This document shows, piece by piece, positions 17,831 to 26,787 of a stretch of 64,000 bases of DNA. Below the pieces are notes generated by a model, which was given only the letters and a program-made list of their open reading frames with translations, was not told the DNA's origin and made no database searches. The stretch covers positions 372,001-436,000 of the forward strand of contig NZ_JAINZS010000001.1 of the NCBI RefSeq assembly GCF_020166495.1, written 5' to 3'. Each line of letters begins with the position of its first letter. The stretch's first letter is position 1. This DNA comes from Robertkochia aurantiaca. Lineage in GTDB: Bacteria; Bacteroidota; Bacteroidia; Flavobacteriales; Flavobacteriaceae. A program made the position numbers and the translations under genes.

Positions 17831-18799
17831 ATGCTAAAAGCCGGAGTACTGGGTGCTGGTCATCTGGGTAAGATTCATTTAAAGTTACTGCAACAATCTG
17901 ACAAATATGAATTGGTAGGTTTTTATGACCCCGATAAAAAAAACGCTAAAAAGGTATCTCAGGAATTCGGCTATAAATACTATGATTCGATTGACGCGCT
18001 GATCGATGCCTGTGACATGATCGATATCGTGACTCCTACCCTTTCCCATTACGATTCGGCTGTCAAAGCGATCGAAGCTGGAAAGCACGTCTTCCTCGAA
18101 AAACCAATTACCAATACGGTCGATGAAGCACTGGATATCATCAAGAGGGCTAAGGAAAAGAACGTAAAAGGTCAGGTAGGTCATGTGGAGCGATTCAATC
18201 CGGCCTTCATGTCTGTCAGGGAAAAACTGGAAAGTCCGATGTTCATCGAAACGCATCGTCTGGCTGAATTCAATCCCAGAGGTACCGATGTTCCGGTAGT
18301 ACTCGACCTGATGATCCATGACATCGATATTATACTCAGCGTAATCCCTTCTGAAGTCTCCTCTATCGAAGCTTCAGGTGTTTCAGTCATCAGTCAGTCT
18401 CCTGACATCGCCAACGCCCGTATTCAATTCGAAAATGGTGCGGTGGCCAACCTCACCGCCAGCAGGATCAGTCTGAAGAACATGCGCAAGTCGCGGTTCT
18501 TTCAGCGGGATGCCTATATCTCGGTTGACTTCCTCGAAAAAAAGGTGGAAGTGGTGAAGATGAAAGATGCTCCCGAACAGCCTGATGATTACGCTCTGGT
18601 ATTACAAAATGCCGAAGGCGAGAAAAAACAGATTTATTTTGAAAACCCGAAAGTTCAGACCAACAACGCCATTCTCGATGAGCTGGAATCATTTGCAACA
18701 GCCATTGAGAACAACACCGAACCGGTGGTGACCCTGCAACAGGGCGCTGAGGCACTACGGGTAGCCAAACGCATCGTAGAACTGGTCGAAAAGAAATAA
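17831..18799 (+). CDS. Gfo/Idh/MocA-family NAD(P)-dependent oxidoreductase
   Basis: Cytoplasmic dehydrogenase-like protein of 322 residues. The N-terminal Rossmann domain starts LKAGVLGAGHLGKIHLKLL with GxGxxG at residues 8-13; the family marker EKP is in HVFLEKPITN (about 93-102), and VGHVERFNPAF leads into the C-terminal substrate domain with the DLMIHDIDI segment that often holds the catalytic histidine. The substrate is not predictable from sequence alone. It is the first gene of a likely operon, 24 bases before the 3-hydroxyacyl-CoA dehydrogenase gene. Confidence 0.88.
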   Translation: MLKAGVLGAGHLGKIHLKLLQQSDKYELVGFYDPDKKNAKKVSQEFGYKYYDSIDALIDACDMIDIVTPTLSHYDSAVKAIEAGKHVFLEKPITNTVDEALDIIKRAKEKNVKGQVGHVERFNPAFMSVREKLESPMFIETHRLAEFNPRGTDVPVVLDLMIHDIDIILSVIPSEVSSIEASGVSVISQSPDIANARIQFENGAVANLTASRISLKNMRKSRFFQRDAYISVDFLEKKVEVVKMKDAPEQPDDYALVLQNAEGEKKQIYFENPKVQTNNAILDELESFATAIENNTEPVVTLQQGAEALRVAKRIVELVEKK

Positions 18800-18823
18800 T
18801 CACATCACTATAAACGACGACAA

Positions 18824-19714
18824 ATGACGAATATCACAGTTATCGGAGCCGGTACCATGGGCAATGGCATAGCACATACTTTCGCCCAGTTCGGCTACCA
18901 GGTACATCTTGTTGACATCAGTGAAGATGCTCTGAAAAAAGGGCTCGGTACTATCGAGAAGAACCTTGACCGAATGGTTAAAAAGGAAAGCATCACAGAA
19001 ACTGACAAAAAACAAACACTGGCTAACATCAAAACACACACCTCCCTGGAGGAAGGAGTAAAAGGTGCTGATCTGGTGGTTGAGGCAGCTACAGAGAATG
19101 AAGATCTTAAACTCAAGATCTTTTCACAGTTGGATAAGCTTTGCGATGAATCCACGATTTTAGCCACCAACACCTCCTCGATCTCCATTACCAGGATCGC
19201 ATCGGTCACAGAAAGACCGGAAAAGGTTATCGGAATGCATTTTATGAATCCGGTACCTATCATGAAACTGGTGGAAGTCATTAAAGGATACAGCACTTCA
19301 GAAGAAGTTTTAAACACCATACTGGAGCTCTCAGAAAAACTTAAAAAAGTTCCCGTAACCGTGAACGATTACCCCGGATTCGTGGCCAACCGCATCCTGA
19401 TGCCCATGATCAATGAATCCATCGAATCCCTTTACAATGGGGTGGCAGGTGTAAAAGAGATCGATACCGTTATGAAATTGGGAATGGCACATCCTATGGG
19501 GCCGCTTCAATTGGCAGACTTTATTGGTCTTGATGTATGCTTGTCGATACTCCAGGTTCTTTACGACGGATTTAAGAACCCTAAATATGCTCCATGTCCC
19601 CTGCTGGTGAATATGGTGACGGCCGGAAAACTGGGCGTTAAATCCGGAGAAGGCTTCTACGACTACTCAGAATCACGTAAAGCAGAAAAAGTCGCTGATT
19701 CTTTTTCAGCATAA
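18824..19714 (+). CDS. 3-hydroxybutyryl-CoA dehydrogenase-type 3-hydroxyacyl-CoA dehydrogenase
   Basis: Oxidises (S)-3-hydroxyacyl-CoA with NAD, most like short-chain 3-hydroxybutyryl-CoA dehydrogenase. The 296 residues show the N-terminal NAD-binding motif ITVIGAGTMGNGIAHTFA (about 4-21), the ATNTSS turn, the catalytic histidine in GMHFMNPVP with its glutamate partner in KLVEVI, NDYPGFVANRILMPM, and the C-terminal substrate domain LGMAHPMGPLQLADFIGLD and GKLGVKSGEGFYDY. This single-function form is about the usual length (280-295), in contrast to the large FadB fusions. It may serve fatty-acid or amino-acid breakdown, or butyryl metabolism. It is the second gene of the operon. Confidence 0.93.
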   Translation: MTNITVIGAGTMGNGIAHTFAQFGYQVHLVDISEDALKKGLGTIEKNLDRMVKKESITETDKKQTLANIKTHTSLEEGVKGADLVVEAATENEDLKLKIFSQLDKLCDESTILATNTSSISITRIASVTERPEKVIGMHFMNPVPIMKLVEVIKGYSTSEEVLNTILELSEKLKKVPVTVNDYPGFVANRILMPMINESIESLYNGVAGVKEIDTVMKLGMAHPMGPLQLADFIGLDVCLSILQVLYDGFKNPKYAPCPLLVNMVTAGKLGVKSGEGFYDYSESRKAEKVADSFSA

Positions 19715-19731
19715 CTAAATCACAGGAAATC

Positions 19732-20955
19732 ATGAGCCATATCATACCCTTTAAGGCCGTTCGTCCGAGTAAGGATAAGGTACAGCTCGTGGTTTCCCGT
19801 TCTTACGAAGACTACCGCAAAAAGGAACTCAAAGCCACCCTGACCTATAATCCGTTTTCCTTTCTGCACATCATCAATCCGGGCTTTAAATTTCATCGTG
19901 AAATAGCCGGACCCGAACGTTTTTTACTTGTTAAGAACCGCTTTGATGAATTCAGGGAAGAAGATATCTTCATAAAAGATACGCAACCTTGTTTTTATCT
20001 TTATCAGATGCGAACCCGCAATCATGAATTTTGTGGATTTTTCTGTGCGGCAAGCGTGGCAGATTATCGCAATGACGTTATTCGTAAACACGAATCTACC
20101 ATCAAAGCCAGGGAGATTTTGTTCAAGGACTATCTGAAGACCGTAGGTTTCAACGCCGAACCGGTGCTGCTTACTTACCCGGATCATGAGGGAATTGAGA
20201 ACATCATGAACGATACCCGGAAAAAACAGCCCGAGTATCATTTTACAACCACTGATAAGATCAATCACCAAATGTGGGTCATAAACGATAAGACCAAAAT
20301 CGAAGCCATACAGGCTTACGTGAGGGATCTGAGCGTGGTATATATCGCCGACGGACACCACAGGTCTGCTTCTTCCTCTCTTTTATCAGAAGAAATGAAG
20401 GAGCTGGATCCGGAAAATGAAAAGTATCATTACTTTATGAGTTATATGATACCGGAGTCGTCACTGCGTATTTTCGAATTCAACAGGATGGTAAAAGATC
20501 TGAACGGGCTTTCGGTAGAAGATTTTCTCATCAGACTTGATAAGGTATTCAGAATAGAATTCCGCGGGCAGGAGCCCTATAAGCCCGAACAGCCACATCA
20601 CTTCTCGATGTATCTCGACGGAAGTTTCTATTCCCTGTATCTGAGAAAGAACTATAACTTCAGTGATCCGCTGAGTGAGCTCGACACCCAGATTTTATAT
20701 ACCGAGGTGCTCAAGCCAGTACTGGGTATTAAAAACCTGAGAAAAAACAACCGGATCGCATACGGTTATGGGAAAGATAACCTGATCAGAATGAAAGAAC
20801 AGGTAGATAATAAAAAGTTCGCCGTTGGCTTTAACCTCTATCCAGTGTCGGTGGAACAATTGAAAAGAATTGCAGACGCCGGACAGGTAATGCCGCCAAA
20901 ATCAACTTATATTCAGCCCAAACTGAGAAGCGGACTCACTATATACGAATTTTAA
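19732..20955 (+). CDS. DUF1015 family protein
   Basis: Conserved protein of 407 residues with the DUF1015 layout: it begins IIPFKAVRPSKDK, which is typical, has a YNPFSFLHIINPG segment (about 39-51), and the family hallmark YIADGHHR (about 205-212). No signal peptide or membrane helix is visible, so it is cytoplasmic. The biochemical role is not established for this family in general; the conserved ADGHHR site suggests a nucleotide- or phosphate-handling enzyme, which is inference. It sits 17 bases after the dehydrogenase gene and 13 bases before yggS, within the operon. Confidence 0.88.
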   Translation: MSHIIPFKAVRPSKDKVQLVVSRSYEDYRKKELKATLTYNPFSFLHIINPGFKFHREIAGPERFLLVKNRFDEFREEDIFIKDTQPCFYLYQMRTRNHEFCGFFCAASVADYRNDVIRKHESTIKAREILFKDYLKTVGFNAEPVLLTYPDHEGIENIMNDTRKKQPEYHFTTTDKINHQMWVINDKTKIEAIQAYVRDLSVVYIADGHHRSASSSLLSEEMKELDPENEKYHYFMSYMIPESSLRIFEFNRMVKDLNGLSVEDFLIRLDKVFRIEFRGQEPYKPEQPHHFSMYLDGSFYSLYLRKNYNFSDPLSELDTQILYTEVLKPVLGIKNLRKNNRIAYGYGKDNLIRMKEQVDNKKFAVGFNLYPVSVEQLKRIADAGQVMPPKSTYIQPKLRSGLTIYEF

Positions 20956-20968
20956 AATCACTCCAACC

Positions 20969-21646
20969 ATGTCGAACATCAAAGAGAACCTGGAAACCTT
21001 GTTAAAAGAAATTCCTGAAAACGTGGATCTGGTCGCCGTATCAAAGACCAAGCCCACCGAAGATATCATGGAAGCCTATGACTATGGCCATCGAATCTTC
21101 GGGGAAAACAAGGTACAGGAAATGGTCTCTAAATGGGAAGAGCTCCCTAAAGATATCGAATGGCATATGATCGGCCACGTTCAGCGAAATAAAGTCAAAT
21201 ACATGGCACCTTTCGTCAGCCTGATACATGGGGTCGACAGCCTTAAACTACTGAAGGAGATCGAAAAGCAGGGTCGTAAACAGGATCGCGTGATCCCATG
21301 TCTGTTACAAATGCATATAGCTTCTGAAGAGACAAAGTTCGGTTTGGATGAAAATGAATTGTTTTCCCTCCTGGAATCAGAACAACTGGCCACTTTTAAG
21401 CATGTTTTTATTCGAGGCTTAATGGGAATGGCCACTTTCACTGACGACAGGCAAAAGATCGAAAAAGAATTTCAGTATCTTAAAAAGCTCTACGATCGAT
21501 TAGGAAATGAATACTATCAGAAAGGAAAGGTAGAGATGCAGGTACTTTCGATGGGCATGAGTGGTGACTACCAGATCGCCATAGAATGTGGCAGCAACAT
21601 GGTACGTATCGGAAGCAGTATCTTTGGGGAAAGAAATTATAATTAA
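20969..21646 (+). CDS. YggS-family pyridoxal-phosphate-binding protein
   Basis: Cytoplasmic pyridoxal 5'-phosphate carrier-type protein involved in vitamin B6 and amino-acid homeostasis in known members (YggS, PLPBP). The 225 residues form a single alanine-racemase-like barrel: the cofactor lysine is in LVAVSKTKP (Lys at about residue 26), followed by FGENKVQE, WHMIGHVQRNK (usually HFIGxLQxNK), MHIASEETKFG, and the phosphate-binding end SMGMSGDYQIAIECGSNMVRIG. There is no C-terminal racemase domain. Fourth gene of the operon. Confidence 0.95.
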   Translation: MSNIKENLETLLKEIPENVDLVAVSKTKPTEDIMEAYDYGHRIFGENKVQEMVSKWEELPKDIEWHMIGHVQRNKVKYMAPFVSLIHGVDSLKLLKEIEKQGRKQDRVIPCLLQMHIASEETKFGLDENELFSLLESEQLATFKHVFIRGLMGMATFTDDRQKIEKEFQYLKKLYDRLGNEYYQKGKVEMQVLSMGMSGDYQIAIECGSNMVRIGSSIFGERNYN

Positions 21647-21664
21647 TCATTTGAAGCACCTTAT

Positions 21665-23035
21665 TTGTACGCAATATTAGATATAGAGACCACCGGGGGT
21701 AAATACAATGAAGAAGGTATTACAGAGATCGCCATTTACCGGTTCGACGGCCAGCAGGTAACAGATCAGTTCATCAGCCTGGTCAATCCTGAGAAGGAGA
21801 TACAGCCGTTCGTGGTCAAACTCACCGGGATCAATAACAAAATGCTCCGTACTGCCCCGAAGTTTTACGAGGTTGCCAAACGCATCGTCGAGATCACTGA
21901 AGACTGTACCCTGGTAGCTCACAATGCCCAATTCGATTACCGGATACTGAAAACAGAATTCAGAAGGCTGGGCTTTGATTATATGCGTAAAACCCTTTGT
22001 ACGGTAGAACTCTCTAAAAAACTTATGCCAGAACAGCCCTCCCACAGTCTCGGAAAACTGGTACGCTCTCTGGGGATTCCGGTAAGTGACAGACACCGGG
22101 CGAATGGTGATGCCCAGGCCACTCTTAAGCTTTTCAAGGTGCTGCTTGAGAAAGACCGGTCAAAATCTATCATCACCGACATGGTTCGAACGGCATCTAC
22201 CGGCATTCTATCGCCAAGGCTGCTGGATATCGTGGAACAACTACCCCCTGAGACCGGGGTCTATTATATTCATAATGACGATGGGCAGGTCATTTACATC
22301 GGGAAAAGCAACAACCTTAAGAAAAGGGTGAATCAACGATTCACAGGTCACTCCCGGCGATCGAGGGCCATACAAAAGGAGGTAAGGGCTGTAACCTACG
22401 AAAAGACCGGAAATGAACTCATCGCTTCACTAAAGGAATATGCCGAAGTGCTTAGCAACAAACCTCGCTACAACAAATCAAAAAGGAAAAGACCTAAAAG
22501 ATTTGCTTTTCAGTTAGAAACCGACGACCGGGGCTTTTATCATATAAGCATTCATCCTTTAAAAAGAGGAATACCCTCTTATGGAATCTTTAACAGCTTT
22601 TTTGAAGCAAGCAATCACCTGAGGTACATTACAGAAGAGTTCGAGCTCTGCCTCAAACTTAACGGTTTGTCTGAAAGTCGTGGCAGTTGTTCAGCTTATC
22701 CCGATGGTTTTTGTCATGGTGCCTGTGCCGAAAAAGAGCTGCCGGAAACCTATAACCAAAGAGTAATGGCTGCTTTGAACCGATATGGTATAGGTGAGAA
22801 TTCATTCGTGCTTTCCCTTAAAGGAAGAACCGTAGACGAAAAAGCTGTGATCTTCGTAAAAGACGGTAAACTGCAAGGTTACGGTTATGCCAATTTGAAT
22901 TTCCAGGTCGACAACACCAGGATTCTGAAAAGTATTCTCGCACCATTACCCGCAACAGACGAGGCCCATTATATCATCGAATCCTATCTGAGAAAGAACA
23001 AGTCTTATAAGTTGGTAAGTGCGCTCTCTGAATAA
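21665..23035 (+). CDS. DEDDh exonuclease fused to a GIY-YIG (UvrC/Cho-like) nuclease
   Basis: Probable DNA-repair nuclease of 456 residues. The N-terminal half is a DnaQ-type 3'-5' exonuclease: DIETTG at residues 5-10, HNAQFDYRIL, and HRANGDAQAT holding the last catalytic His and Asp. The second half begins PPETGVYYIHNDDGQVIYIGKSNNLKKR-type GIY-YIG sequence (about 195-225) with the Tyr, Arg and Glu positions expected of UvrC/Cho, followed by a family-specific C-terminal region. Such epsilon-Cho fusions are known in several bacterial phyla. Translation appears to start at TTG (21665), since the family starts right at YAILDIET and no ATG precedes it. It is 18 bases after yggS. Confidence 0.9.
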   Translation: MYAILDIETTGGKYNEEGITEIAIYRFDGQQVTDQFISLVNPEKEIQPFVVKLTGINNKMLRTAPKFYEVAKRIVEITEDCTLVAHNAQFDYRILKTEFRRLGFDYMRKTLCTVELSKKLMPEQPSHSLGKLVRSLGIPVSDRHRANGDAQATLKLFKVLLEKDRSKSIITDMVRTASTGILSPRLLDIVEQLPPETGVYYIHNDDGQVIYIGKSNNLKKRVNQRFTGHSRRSRAIQKEVRAVTYEKTGNELIASLKEYAEVLSNKPRYNKSKRKRPKRFAFQLETDDRGFYHISIHPLKRGIPSYGIFNSFFEASNHLRYITEEFELCLKLNGLSESRGSCSAYPDGFCHGACAEKELPETYNQRVMAALNRYGIGENSFVLSLKGRTVDEKAVIFVKDGKLQGYGYANLNFQVDNTRILKSILAPLPATDEAHYIIESYLRKNKSYKLVSALSE

Positions 23036-23071
23036 CACAAACAGGAATGAAAATAATTTTCGCTTTAATTC

Positions 23072-23103
23072 TTGATATTACCATTAAAAAACCAATAACT
23101 TTA
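23072..23103 (+). promoter_or_regulatory. Candidate internal promoter before the potassium channel gene
   Basis: TTG at 23072-23074, a 21-base spacer and TAACTTTA at 23096-23103 (one mismatch to TAnnTTTG). It would start transcription around 23106-23110, shortly before the proposed CTG start at 23129. Confidence 0.45.
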
Positions 23104-23128
23104 AGTATTCCCAAAAACTAATCGGAAA

Positions 23129-23971
23129 CTGGAAAACAGCTCTCCAAATACCAACAACTGGCGTGACAAGCTGCACGAAGTCATTTACGAAGCCGATACT
23201 CCTGCGGGTAAGGCATTCGATATTGGCCTGATCATCGTTATACTATTTAGCATCGTACTGGTTATGCTTGAAAGCGTTCAGGAGATCGATGAGCAATATC
23301 ATGACAAACTGATCATGGCTGAATGGGTGGTTACTATCATATTTACCATCGAATACTTCCTGCGTATCATCTGTATCAGAAAACCAAGCAGTTATGTTTT
23401 CAGCTTTTACGGTATTATTGACCTGCTATCGACCATCCCGCTCTATCTCTCCTATTTTATCGCAGGCTCTCAGGCTTTACTGGCAGTAAGAGCACTACGG
23501 TTATTACGTATATTCAGAATACTGAAACTGGTTCGTTTTCTGGGAGAAGCATCCATGCTGAAAAAAGCCCTGCGTGAAAGCCGTGCAAAAATTACGGTGT
23601 TTATCTATACCGTACTTATTCTGTCTGTTATCATGGGAACCCTTATGTACCTTATAGAAAGCAGAGAGGCCGGTTTCACCAGTATCCCCAGAAGTATTTA
23701 TTGGACCATCGTAACCCTGACCACTGTCGGGTACGGAGATATCGCCCCCCAGACAAATCTGGGCCAGGTGATCGCCACCTTTATTATGATACTCGGTTAT
23801 GGAATTATTGCCGTTCCGACGGGTATCGTAACCTCTGAAATGGCCAAACAAAAAAACAATAAGGAGGAAGATACCCACCGCAATACACAGGTATGCCGGT
23901 ATTGTGCCGAAGATAAGCACCTGGAAGAGGCGAAATATTGCCATAAATGCGGAAATTTGCTGCATGAATAA
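23129..23971 (+). CDS. Voltage-gated potassium channel with C-terminal zinc ribbon
   Basis: Inner-membrane ion channel, 280 residues if read from CTG at 23129. An ATG exists only at 23264, but the 45 codons before it are open and encode WRDKLHEVIYEADTPAGKAF and the first part of helix S1, both characteristic of bacterial Kv-type channels. No ATG, GTG or TTG occurs in that stretch, and a stop lies seven codons upstream of it. Helices S1-S4 follow, with S4 as RALRLLRIFRILKLVRFLG, then the pore with the selectivity filter TTVGYGD (about residues 198-204) and S6. The cytoplasmic tail ends in a zinc ribbon: CRYC and CHKC (about 256-274). It overlaps the miaA start by eight bases. Confidence 0.85.
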   Translation: MENSSPNTNNWRDKLHEVIYEADTPAGKAFDIGLIIVILFSIVLVMLESVQEIDEQYHDKLIMAEWVVTIIFTIEYFLRIICIRKPSSYVFSFYGIIDLLSTIPLYLSYFIAGSQALLAVRALRLLRIFRILKLVRFLGEASMLKKALRESRAKITVFIYTVLILSVIMGTLMYLIESREAGFTSIPRSIYWTIVTLTTVGYGDIAPQTNLGQVIATFIMILGYGIIAVPTGIVTSEMAKQKNNKEEDTHRNTQVCRYCAEDKHLEEAKYCHKCGNLLHE

Positions 23972-24881
23972 ACCCTGTCTCATCACTGTAATCGGTCCCA
24001 CAGCCATTGGCAAAACTGCTCTGGCTATTGATCTTGCACAACACTTTGGAACAGAGATCATTTCTTCCGATTCCCGGCAATTCTTCAAGGAAATGCGCAT
24101 CGGTACTGCCGTACCCGAACCGGAAGAACTGCAGGCAGCAACGCACCATTTCATTCAGCACCTGAGCGTGACCGATCCATACAGCGTAGGGGATTTTGAA
24201 AGAGATGCCCTGGAACTTCTGGAGGAGCTGTTCAGACATCACGACAAGGTGATCATGGCTGGTGGCAGCGGACTCTACGTTAAGGCCGTTACCGAAGGCC
24301 TTGATGATTTTCCCCAGGTAGATAGTCTGATAAGGGAAAAGCTCAACCGAAAATTGGAAAATGAAGGCATTGAAAGCCTGCAATCACAATTGAAAAACCT
24401 TGATCCGGATTACTATGAACGCGTAGATCTGAATAATCCGCACCGGCTTATTCGGGCACTGGAGATCAGCCAGGGTACGGGTCGACCCTATTCCTGGTAT
24501 CTGCAGAATAAGACAAAAGACCGGCCATTTCAATCTCTTCTGGTGGGCCTTACTGCAGATCGTGATGTGATATATGAGCGAATCAACGAACGCGTTGACC
24601 TGATGATGGAAAAAGGATTACTGGAAGAAGTCAAGACCCTCAAGTCTCACAGTCAGCTCAACGCCCTGCAAACCGTTGGGTATAAGGAACTGTTTGAGTA
24701 TCTTGAAGGAAATTGCAGTCTTGATGAGGCCGTAGGTGAGATCAAGAAGAATACACGCAGATTTGCCAAACGCCAGCTGACCTGGTTTCGCAAGCTACCC
24801 GATGTACTCTGGTTCGATTACCGCACGCCACGGCAGGATATCATATCGGCAATAGAAGAAAGATTACAACTAAAAGAATGA
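23964..24881 (+). CDS. miaA: tRNA dimethylallyltransferase
   Basis: Adds a dimethylallyl group to A37 of tRNAs that read codons beginning with U. The 305-residue form starting MNKPCLITVIGPTAIGKTALA has the P-loop GPTAIGKT at residues 11-18, then EIISSDSRQFFKEMRIGTA, the prenyl-acceptor region THHFI, MAGGSGLYVKAV, and the C-terminal QTVGYKELFEYL and RFAKRQLTWFRK segments. A frame opening 20 codons earlier lies inside the channel gene and is not homologous to the family; I use the ATG at 23964, which overlaps the channel's stop (ATGAATAA), a sign of translational coupling. Confidence 0.96.
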   Translation: MNKPCLITVIGPTAIGKTALAIDLAQHFGTEIISSDSRQFFKEMRIGTAVPEPEELQAATHHFIQHLSVTDPYSVGDFERDALELLEELFRHHDKVIMAGGSGLYVKAVTEGLDDFPQVDSLIREKLNRKLENEGIESLQSQLKNLDPDYYERVDLNNPHRLIRALEISQGTGRPYSWYLQNKTKDRPFQSLLVGLTADRDVIYERINERVDLMMEKGLLEEVKTLKSHSQLNALQTVGYKELFEYLEGNCSLDEAVGEIKKNTRRFAKRQLTWFRKLPDVLWFDYRTPRQDIISAIEERLQLKE

Positions 24882-24884
24882 AAA

Positions 24885-25733
24885 ATGAGAGCCATTAAAA
24901 AGATTCACCAGGCAGAATACCGCCCCATAGCAGACCTGGTGACCTATTCTCCACTTCCTACCCGGAATTTATCACAGGTAGATCCCTTTATCTTTTTAAA
25001 TCACCACGGACTTCAAACCTATCCTCCGAACAATAATGGCCTTCCATTTGGGCCTCATCCACACCGTGGAATGGAGACGGTTACTTTTATAATTGAAGGT
25101 GATATTGCCCATTTGGATTCAACAGGTAGCAAAAGTGTTATAGGACCAGGTGGGGTACAATGGATGACCGCCGGATCAGGACTGATCCATGCCGAGGTAT
25201 CTTCAGAATTATTTAAAAAAGAGGGCGGCGAACTTGAGATTTTACAGCTCTGGTTAAATCTTCCCGCATCTATGAAGATGACGCCCCCGGTTTACAGGGG
25301 TTTACAAAAAGAAGATCTGCCTGAATTTGAAACCGATAAGGGAGCCTTTATCAAACCTGTTTCAGGAACATTCGGTCAGCATATAGGGCCGTTCAAAGCC
25401 CTTACCAATGTGAGCCTGGCAGAGGTCAGGATCCCGGCTGGTAAAACATTTGAATATGAAGCCCCATCTGAACACAATATATTTTGTTATGTGGTCAGAG
25501 GTAAATTAACCATACAGAAAGAAGAGGTGGTCAAAAGGCATCTGGTCGAGTTCGAAAATCAAGAAGGAACCATAAAAATGGAAGCTGCAGAAGACGCATT
25601 GGTTCTGTTTGGTCATGCCCAGCCTTTTAACGAGCCCATGGTAGCCAGAGGTCCGTTTGTTATGAACACTGATGAAGAGATCACCCAGGCATACCGCGAT
25701 TTTCATGAAGGTAAAATGGGTTCCTGGGAATAG
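24885..25733 (+). CDS. Pirin family protein
   Basis: Bicupin protein of 282 residues. The N-terminal cupin carries the conserved metal site: FGPHPHRGMETVT (about residues 56-68, two histidines), then HAEVSS and an ELEILQLW segment with the usual glutamate. It matches the pirin N-terminal pattern DPFIFLNHHG as well. Known pirins act as quercetinases or as redox-sensitive regulators; neither role can be assigned here. It begins three bases after the miaA stop, is the last gene of the operon and is followed by a terminator. Confidence 0.93.
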   Translation: MRAIKKIHQAEYRPIADLVTYSPLPTRNLSQVDPFIFLNHHGLQTYPPNNNGLPFGPHPHRGMETVTFIIEGDIAHLDSTGSKSVIGPGGVQWMTAGSGLIHAEVSSELFKKEGGELEILQLWLNLPASMKMTPPVYRGLQKEDLPEFETDKGAFIKPVSGTFGQHIGPFKALTNVSLAEVRIPAGKTFEYEAPSEHNIFCYVVRGKLTIQKEEVVKRHLVEFENQEGTIKMEAAEDALVLFGHAQPFNEPMVARGPFVMNTDEEITQAYRDFHEGKMGSWE

Positions 25734-25754
25734 CGAACGAACGAATAAAAATTT

Positions 25755-25790
25755 AAAAAGCCTCCCTGCTGAACAGAGAGGCTTTTTTTT
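25755..25790 (+). terminator. Rho-independent terminator after the pirin gene
   Basis: AAAAAGCCTC and GAGGCTTTTT form a 10-base stem, with further CTG/CAG pairing in the loop, followed by a long T run. Confidence 0.88.
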
Positions 25791-25824
25791 TGCAACATTT
25801 AAAACCTAAGAGAGTATATAAGAT

Positions 25825-26787
25825 CTAAGGATTGATCTCTATAGTGAATACTTTCAGCATATTCTTCGATAGAGGATCAGGCACTTCTGATACGAGCGCA
25901 TACATCCCGGGGTCAAGGTTCAGATCAACGTAGGCCGTACTTCCTTCGGGCATATCCTGGGTACCCCCGATAAATGTTACGGGGGCAGGGGTTTCCAATC
26001 CATTGATATCGATCCAGTTCATCCATGCGTTCACCGCCGCAGCATCACCCTCATGTTCCAGTTTTACTACATGAACATCATGACCTAATAAATGTTCATG
26101 AGCCTCCTGGTCTTCAAAGAAAACAGCCATGCGTTGCTGACCGGCTTCCGGCTTTCCGTCAATAACAATTCCCTTTTCTTTTGAAATACTTACGGTAAAA
26201 TCAGCCTCAGGTTCCTCGCTCATATTCCCTGAATCGGTCACAACAAGAGGAGCTCTCATCGGATGAAATACCCCGTCTGTTTTAACATAGCATTCAACTA
26301 CATAGGTGCCGGGTTCCAGATACAAAGTGGTTCGGGCAGTTTCTCCCGGTGATACCAATCCGACACCACCACTGAAAACAATATTGGAGAACCAGGCAGG
26401 TAAGTTTCCGAATTCTTCAAAACCCTTTTCCATTTCCCCGGCTTTAATGAGATCATAAGCATCGTAGAATACCTGAGGCACTTCTTTTGTGAAATCGGTA
26501 AAGGTCAATTGCTTTCCTTCGTATACCGGCATACGGTCGACCAGCATAAAATGCGACCAGGGCGATTCGTTCTTGTATTCGAAGGTGGTCCATCCCGACG
26601 GAATGGATTCCGGAAGAATAAAGTTCATCCCGGTTGTTTTTACCTTTACAACTGCAGACCCGGGATGTTGAATCTCGTTTTCAACAACCTTAGCCTGGTC
26701 GGTGTTCTCATCTTTCTTATTTTCTTTACAACCCACAAAAATCAGCAGGAATGCAGTCATCGACAGAAGGATTAATTTTTTTTTCAT
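25825..26787 (-). CDS. Lipoprotein with two cupredoxin-like halves, function unknown
   Basis: Predicted periplasm-facing lipoprotein of 320 residues with lipobox FVGC (cysteine at residue 20). The mature protein appears to hold two beta-sandwich halves related to cupredoxins. The first (about 50-185) has FILPESIPSGWTTFEYKN, WSHFMLVDRMP and LEPGTYVVECYV; the second (about 195-320) ends STAYVDLNLDPGMYALVSEV. The phrase LEPGTYxxxC is where blue-copper proteins place a copper ligand, but the full His-Cys-His-Met set is not obvious, so copper binding is uncertain. It is a single gene, convergent with the pirin operon. Confidence 0.6.
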   Translation of the reverse strand: MKKKLILLSMTAFLLIFVGCKENKKDENTDQAKVVENEIQHPGSAVVKVKTTGMNFILPESIPSGWTTFEYKNESPWSHFMLVDRMPVYEGKQLTFTDFTKEVPQVFYDAYDLIKAGEMEKGFEEFGNLPAWFSNIVFSGGVGLVSPGETARTTLYLEPGTYVVECYVKTDGVFHPMRAPLVVTDSGNMSEEPEADFTVSISKEKGIVIDGKPEAGQQRMAVFFEDQEAHEHLLGHDVHVVKLEHEGDAAAVNAWMNWIDINGLETPAPVTFIGGTQDMPEGSTAYVDLNLDPGMYALVSEVPDPLSKNMLKVFTIEINP

